From Bradyrhizobium sp. (GTDB lineage Bacteria > Pseudomonadota > Alphaproteobacteria > Rhizobiales > Xanthobacteraceae): 50,073 bases of DNA. Below the pieces are notes generated by a model. It ran no database searches. It was not told where the DNA came from and saw only the letters and a program-made list of their open reading frames with translations. Below are positions 46,690 to 50,073 of this stretch, in pieces. Location: positions 1 to 50,073 of the forward strand of contig NZ_SSNA01000032.1 in the NCBI RefSeq assembly GCF_004799445.1. The letters run 5' to 3'. The translations under genes were made by a program, and so were the position numbers. Every line of letters begins with the position of its first letter. The first letter of the stretch is position 1.

Positions 46690-49248
46690 GTGTTCGCCCG
46701 CCTGCTGCAAAACTCGCCGATTTGGGCAAAGGCTTTCGCAGCATCGGTCGTGCTATTTGTTTGCCTGGGCGCGCTGGGCGCTACCGCCTATCTGACGCTG
46801 GACAAATCAGCTCGCGGCCTGACGACGCTCAGGGATACAAACCTTCCGAGACAGAATGCCGTTGCGGAGCTGACCCACGACATCATTGCGACCCACGTCA
46901 AACTTTTCCGTCATGTCACGTGGGGAAGTAACAGCGTCAACTCGGCGCTTCTGTTGGGCTTGAGCAAGGAAATTCGCGCCGATCTGACCGCGCTGAAATC
47001 CCGCGTCAACTCGCTCGTAGCGCAACCGAATCTGGCGCTCCGGGAGCGACAGGACTGGATCGCGCTGCAGATCAAATGGGCGAAGTACGACAGGGCCGCG
47101 CGAGACACTCTGGATGTCGCCGCCACCGACGCGCCGATGGCGACCATGATGCTGGGGGGGACCGATGACGACTTCCAGCAACTCGCCAATGAGCTGCATA
47201 ATCTGTCGGCGTGGGTCACCGAGCGGACGCGCTCCGTCACCGGCACATTGGCAGACGAAGCGGAATCCAGAAAAAAGATGATCGCTGTCGGCGGACTTGC
47301 CGGCGGACTGATCAGCATCCTGGTGACGCTTCTGGTCGCCGGCTCCATTGTGAGACCGATCCGGTCGGTGACGCGGGCGATGTCGCAGATTTCGCGAGGC
47401 AACACCGATCTCGATCTCGATCGCCGGGACCGCAGCGACGAAATCGGCCAGATGATCAACGCGGTCGTGTCGTATCGCGACCGGCTGCAACAACAGAAAG
47501 ACGAGCTTCATATCCAGAATATGCGCTTCGACACCGCCCTCAACAACATGTCGCAAGGTCTGGCGATGTTCGATGCCGAGCAGCGGCTGGTCGTGTGCAA
47601 CGACGAGTACATCGCGATTTATGCGTGGGCGGAAGGATTCTTCCAACCAGGCATGACCCTTCAGGAAATCCTGGAGGATCGGGTGCGGTCGGGATTGATG
47701 TCGAATGAGTCGCTTGATGGAATCAGGGGGACCGCGGCTGCCGGCACGGGCGACGGAAGGAAGGCCGCGTTCTACTGCCAATTGAACGATGGCCGCTGCA
47801 TCGCGGTGGTTGCCCGGCCGATGCTGGACGGCGGGACTGTGACAACCCACGAGGACGTCACCGAACGTCGCCGCGCCGAAACCCAGATTGCCTATATGGC
47901 GCATCACGATGCGCTGACCGGACTGGCCAATCGCATTTTGCTGCGCGAACGAATCCAGGCAGCCCTGTCGGCTTGTCCCGACCGGCCGCTCGCCGTGTTC
48001 TGTCTTGATCTTGACCGCTTCAAGGCCGTGAACGACACGCTGGGTCATCCGGTCGGCGATGCGGTGCTGCGAATGGCGGCGAACCGGTTGAACAGCTGCA
48101 TTCGAGAGACCGATACCGTCGCCCGCCTCGGCGGAGATGAATTCGCCATCGTCGCCTCTCTCGCGCCGCTCGATGCCAGCGCGCTCGCCGCGCGAATTGT
48201 CGAAGCGATCAGCCAGCCCTACGATCCAGACGGTCACCGCATTGAGATCGGCATCAGCATCGGCATTGCGCTCGCCCCGGGGGATGGCAACGATCCGGAC
48301 GAGTTGTTGAAGAACGCGGACCTCGCGCTTTACCGCGCCAAGGCCCAGGGTCGCAACACCCATCGATTCTTCGAGCCAGACGAAGATCTGGGCCTGACGG
48401 AACGCTACAGACTGGAGCAGGACCTGCGTCGGGCGATCGGCGCCAGGGAATTCGAGGTCCACTACCAGCCGATTTGCAGCATCGAGACCGGTCGCACGAT
48501 AAGCGTGGAGGCGCTCGTCCGCTGGCGCCATCCTGTGCACGGCCTGATACTGCCCGATCGGTTCATCCCGCTTGCGGAGGAGACGGGTCTGATTCACGCC
48601 CTGGGCGAGTTGGTGCTTCGTCAGGCATGCGCCGATGCCATTGACTGGCCGTCCTATGCCAAGGTTGCGGTGAACCTGTCGCCGCTGCAGTTTCAAAGCC
48701 CTGACCTGGCGGGTCACGTCGCAGCCATTCTTGCAGATTCCGGATTGCCGGCTTATCGGCTCGAGCTCGAGATAACCGAAACGGTTCTGCTCCAACGCAG
48801 TAACGACAACATACGCACCCTGCAGGAATTGAGCGCGCTCGGCATATCGATCGCGCTTGACGATTTTGGAACCGGTTACTCGTCCTTGAGCTACCTCCGG
48901 CTGTTCCGGTTCGATCGGATCAAGATCGACCGGTCGTTTGTCAGCGAAATGGCCCAGATGGAAGCCAGCGCGGCGATTGTGTGCGCCGTGGCGAACCTCG
49001 GAAGAAGCCTCGACATTGTCACGGTTGCAGAAGGGGTCGAAACGGAAGAGCAGCTTGCGCTGCTTCGCGCCGCTGGATGCACGCAGGCGCAGGGCTATCT
49101 GCTCGGTCGCCCGATTCCGGCGGCTGATCTCATCTTTGACGTTGAAATGGATGCAACTCACGCGCTCGGCGGGATCAGCGGCTGCACGATCTCGGAAAAC
49201 GCCGGCAGCGCCTCGCAAGCCGCAGCATGCGCTGACAGCGCTGGATAG
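46690..49248 (+). CDS. Membrane HAMP-PAS-GGDEF-EAL cyclic-di-GMP enzyme
   Basis: A protein of about 852 residues. TM1 is at about 12-34 (AFAASVVLFVCLGALGATAYL), followed by a helical periplasmic domain (35-195) and TM2 (about 200-222). HAMP ends near DEIGQMINAV. The PAS_7-like domain reads ALNNMSQGLAMFDAEQRLVVCNDEYI. The GGDEF domain has an intact RLGGDEFA (about 480) and an RETD inhibitory site five residues before it. The EAL domain has intact EALVRW (about 606), DDFGTGYSS and EGVETEEQ. Both synthesis and breakdown of c-di-GMP are possible. The GTG at 46690 is my preferred start. The last 30 residues overlap the opposite gst 3' end, suggesting its own stop was lost. Confidence 0.9.
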   Translation: MFARLLQNSPIWAKAFAASVVLFVCLGALGATAYLTLDKSARGLTTLRDTNLPRQNAVAELTHDIIATHVKLFRHVTWGSNSVNSALLLGLSKEIRADLTALKSRVNSLVAQPNLALRERQDWIALQIKWAKYDRAARDTLDVAATDAPMATMMLGGTDDDFQQLANELHNLSAWVTERTRSVTGTLADEAESRKKMIAVGGLAGGLISILVTLLVAGSIVRPIRSVTRAMSQISRGNTDLDLDRRDRSDEIGQMINAVVSYRDRLQQQKDELHIQNMRFDTALNNMSQGLAMFDAEQRLVVCNDEYIAIYAWAEGFFQPGMTLQEILEDRVRSGLMSNESLDGIRGTAAAGTGDGRKAAFYCQLNDGRCIAVVARPMLDGGTVTTHEDVTERRRAETQIAYMAHHDALTGLANRILLRERIQAALSACPDRPLAVFCLDLDRFKAVNDTLGHPVGDAVLRMAANRLNSCIRETDTVARLGGDEFAIVASLAPLDASALAARIVEAISQPYDPDGHRIEIGISIGIALAPGDGNDPDELLKNADLALYRAKAQGRNTHRFFEPDEDLGLTERYRLEQDLRRAIGAREFEVHYQPICSIETGRTISVEALVRWRHPVHGLILPDRFIPLAEETGLIHALGELVLRQACADAIDWPSYAKVAVNLSPLQFQSPDLAGHVAAILADSGLPAYRLELEITETVLLQRSNDNIRTLQELSALGISIALDDFGTGYSSLSYLRLFRFDRIKIDRSFVSEMAQMEASAAIVCAVANLGRSLDIVTVAEGVETEEQLALLRAAGCTQAQGYLLGRPIPAADLIFDVEMDATHALGGISGCTISENAGSASQAAACADSAG

Positions 49249-49790
49249 CGCGCGGCATTGAAAAACAGCGGATGGGCCTCGCTGGTGAAGCGTAGCACAC
49301 AGGCGACCGCGATGTCGGCATGGCCGATGGCCGCGCCGAACCAGTACGGCGAGGCGATGCCGGCGCGCTGCTTTTCCAGCACCTCCAGCACGCCGCCGAT
49401 CTGCGTCTCGCAACGCTCGACCCAGAGCTTCGACTGATGGTCTTTCCGCAGCACGCGCTCGTAGACCAGGCTGACCGCCTTGTCGCCTAAACCGGTCGCC
49501 AACGCGCATATCTTGAGCGCATGGCGGCGCTCGGGGCCGCTCTCGGCGATCATTGCCTTGTCCGGCCCAACCAGTTCATCGAGATAATCCAGGATCGCCG
49601 TGCTCTCGATCAGCGCCTCGCCAGCATCGAGCAGCAGCGTCGGCACCCGGCGCAGCGGATTGTACGGCGCGATCTTGTCACCGTCGCCGAAAGTCGACCA
49701 TGGCCGGTGCTCGAAGGTGAGGCCGTAAAGCCGCAGCGCAATCGCGACGCGGCGGACGAAGGGGGAATCATATTGGCCGATCAGGATCAT
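49158..49790 (-). CDS. Glutathione S-transferase family protein
   Basis: A 210-residue GST. The thioredoxin-like N-terminal domain is MILIGQYDSPFVRRVAIALR, with YNPLRRVPTLLLDAGEALIESTAILDYLDE containing the cis-Pro (VPTL) and ES glutathione-binding pair. The helical C-terminal domain has PYWFGAAIGHADIAVACVLRF. Ser9, just before Pro-Phe-Val-Arg-Arg, is the likely catalytic residue of this subgroup. The stop lies 91 bases inside the opposite GGDEF-EAL frame, an unusual convergent overlap. A diverged copy of its 3' end lies near 45950, beyond the Cache/GGDEF-EAL pair. Confidence 0.92.
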   Translation of the reverse strand: MILIGQYDSPFVRRVAIALRLYGLTFEHRPWSTFGDGDKIAPYNPLRRVPTLLLDAGEALIESTAILDYLDELVGPDKAMIAESGPERRHALKICALATGLGDKAVSLVYERVLRKDHQSKLWVERCETQIGGVLEVLEKQRAGIASPYWFGAAIGHADIAVACVLRFTSEAHPLFFNAARYPALSAHAAACEALPAFSEIVQPLIPPSA

Positions 49791-49936
49791 GTTCTAAAGA
49801 TGCCTTCTCCAGGTCACTCAGCCGATAGCATTTGCCGTTCCGCCGATGCCGCGGCCTGCTTGAAATAAAAGACGCCGCTCGCGGGGCTCGTCTGCCCGGG
49901 ACGAGGTGGACGGATTCAAACCTCAAACAGCCTAAT

Positions 49937-50045
49937 CGTCTTTGCGAGCGAAGCGAAGCAATCCACGTAGCAACAAGAAAGAATGGATTGCTTCGTCGCT
50001 TCGCTCCCTTGCGCAAACGCTTCGCGTTTGTCGCAGGCAATGACG
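49937..50045. repeat. Palindromic interspersed repeat (relative of 24261-24345)
   Basis: Starts CGTCTTTGCGAGCGAAGCG and ends GGCAATGACG. GAAGCAATCCA and TGGATTGCTTC are inner inverted blocks, as in the copy at 24261-24345. The right arm carries an additional small hairpin, GCAAACGC-TTC-GCGTTTGT. No gene is evident between the gst start and the window end. Confidence 0.8.
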
Positions 50046-50073
50046 ACAAAACGCAGCTTCGCGATCTCGCCGC

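Noticed and set aside
46807..49509. A 900-codon open frame on the minus strand
   Set aside because: It lies antisense to the GGDEF-EAL gene, whose motifs are all intact on the plus strand. The translation is Arg/His-rich with no domain. This is a GC-rich shadow frame.

Overview
The window reads as chromosomal DNA of a GC-rich alphaproteobacterium, most likely a Bradyrhizobium / Rhodopseudomonas-type member of the Hyphomicrobiales. The support is a PodJ-like polarity protein with a CtrA-like/GANTC upstream region, a plant-type glutamate-cysteine ligase, the TauE + TIGR02186-type pair, a DUF6460 protein, and several palindromic interspersed repeats of the kind common in that group. I recognised families by eye and ran no searches. 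I saw no rRNA or tRNA gene, CRISPR array or prophage.

Layout. 1-5.5 kb: a Cys-rich mini-protein, a PAN-domain secreted protein, and a glutathione module (gshA, marR and a divergent beta-class gst with paired operator-like palindromes). A lower-GC stretch follows with a sugar O-acetyltransferase and a small secreted protein. 5.5-12.3 kb: a beta-oxidation operon on the minus strand (acyl-CoA dehydrogenase, thiolase, FadB/J-type enzyme) behind an NTF2-like gene. That gene is divergent from a PadR regulator, with two abutting dyads between them. 12.5-24.1 kb: a large PodJ-like protein, a membrane-anchored ClpP-like protein, a TauE/TIGR02186 pair, a membrane-embedded spermidine-synthase-like protein, an EamA exporter divergent from a LysR regulator, and a frameshifted secreted Cys protein.

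24.1-32.4 kb: the four-gene 'ligase-associated' DNA damage cluster. PdeM phosphoesterase and DEXH helicase lie on the minus strand with a TPR-methyltransferase upstream. The metallo-beta-lactamase exonuclease and ATP-dependent DNA ligase lie on the plus strand. The most striking observation is here: both the helicase and the ligase carry the same family of palindromic repeat, inserted in frame, in the same orientation and the same reading frame, adding roughly 60-100 residues to each protein. The 3' end of pdeM is also duplicated on the far side of a low-GC cassette carrying an unknown gene.

32.4-41 kb: DUF6460, MATE and MBL-fold genes, pyrD with a coupled DUF952 gene, an S24-like repressor lacking the usual Ser, and a class II aldolase-like gene. 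An 89-bp inverted-repeat element, two broken genes (ketopantoate reductase and cupin) and an LLM flavin oxidoreductase follow. 41-50 kb: metF-metH behind two 21-bp-spaced direct repeats. Then comes a cassette with a secreted Cache protein and a HAMP-PAS-GGDEF-EAL protein, wedged between a GST 3'-end remnant and an intact gst. The topology resembles the pdeM cassette. The window ends in a palindromic repeat.
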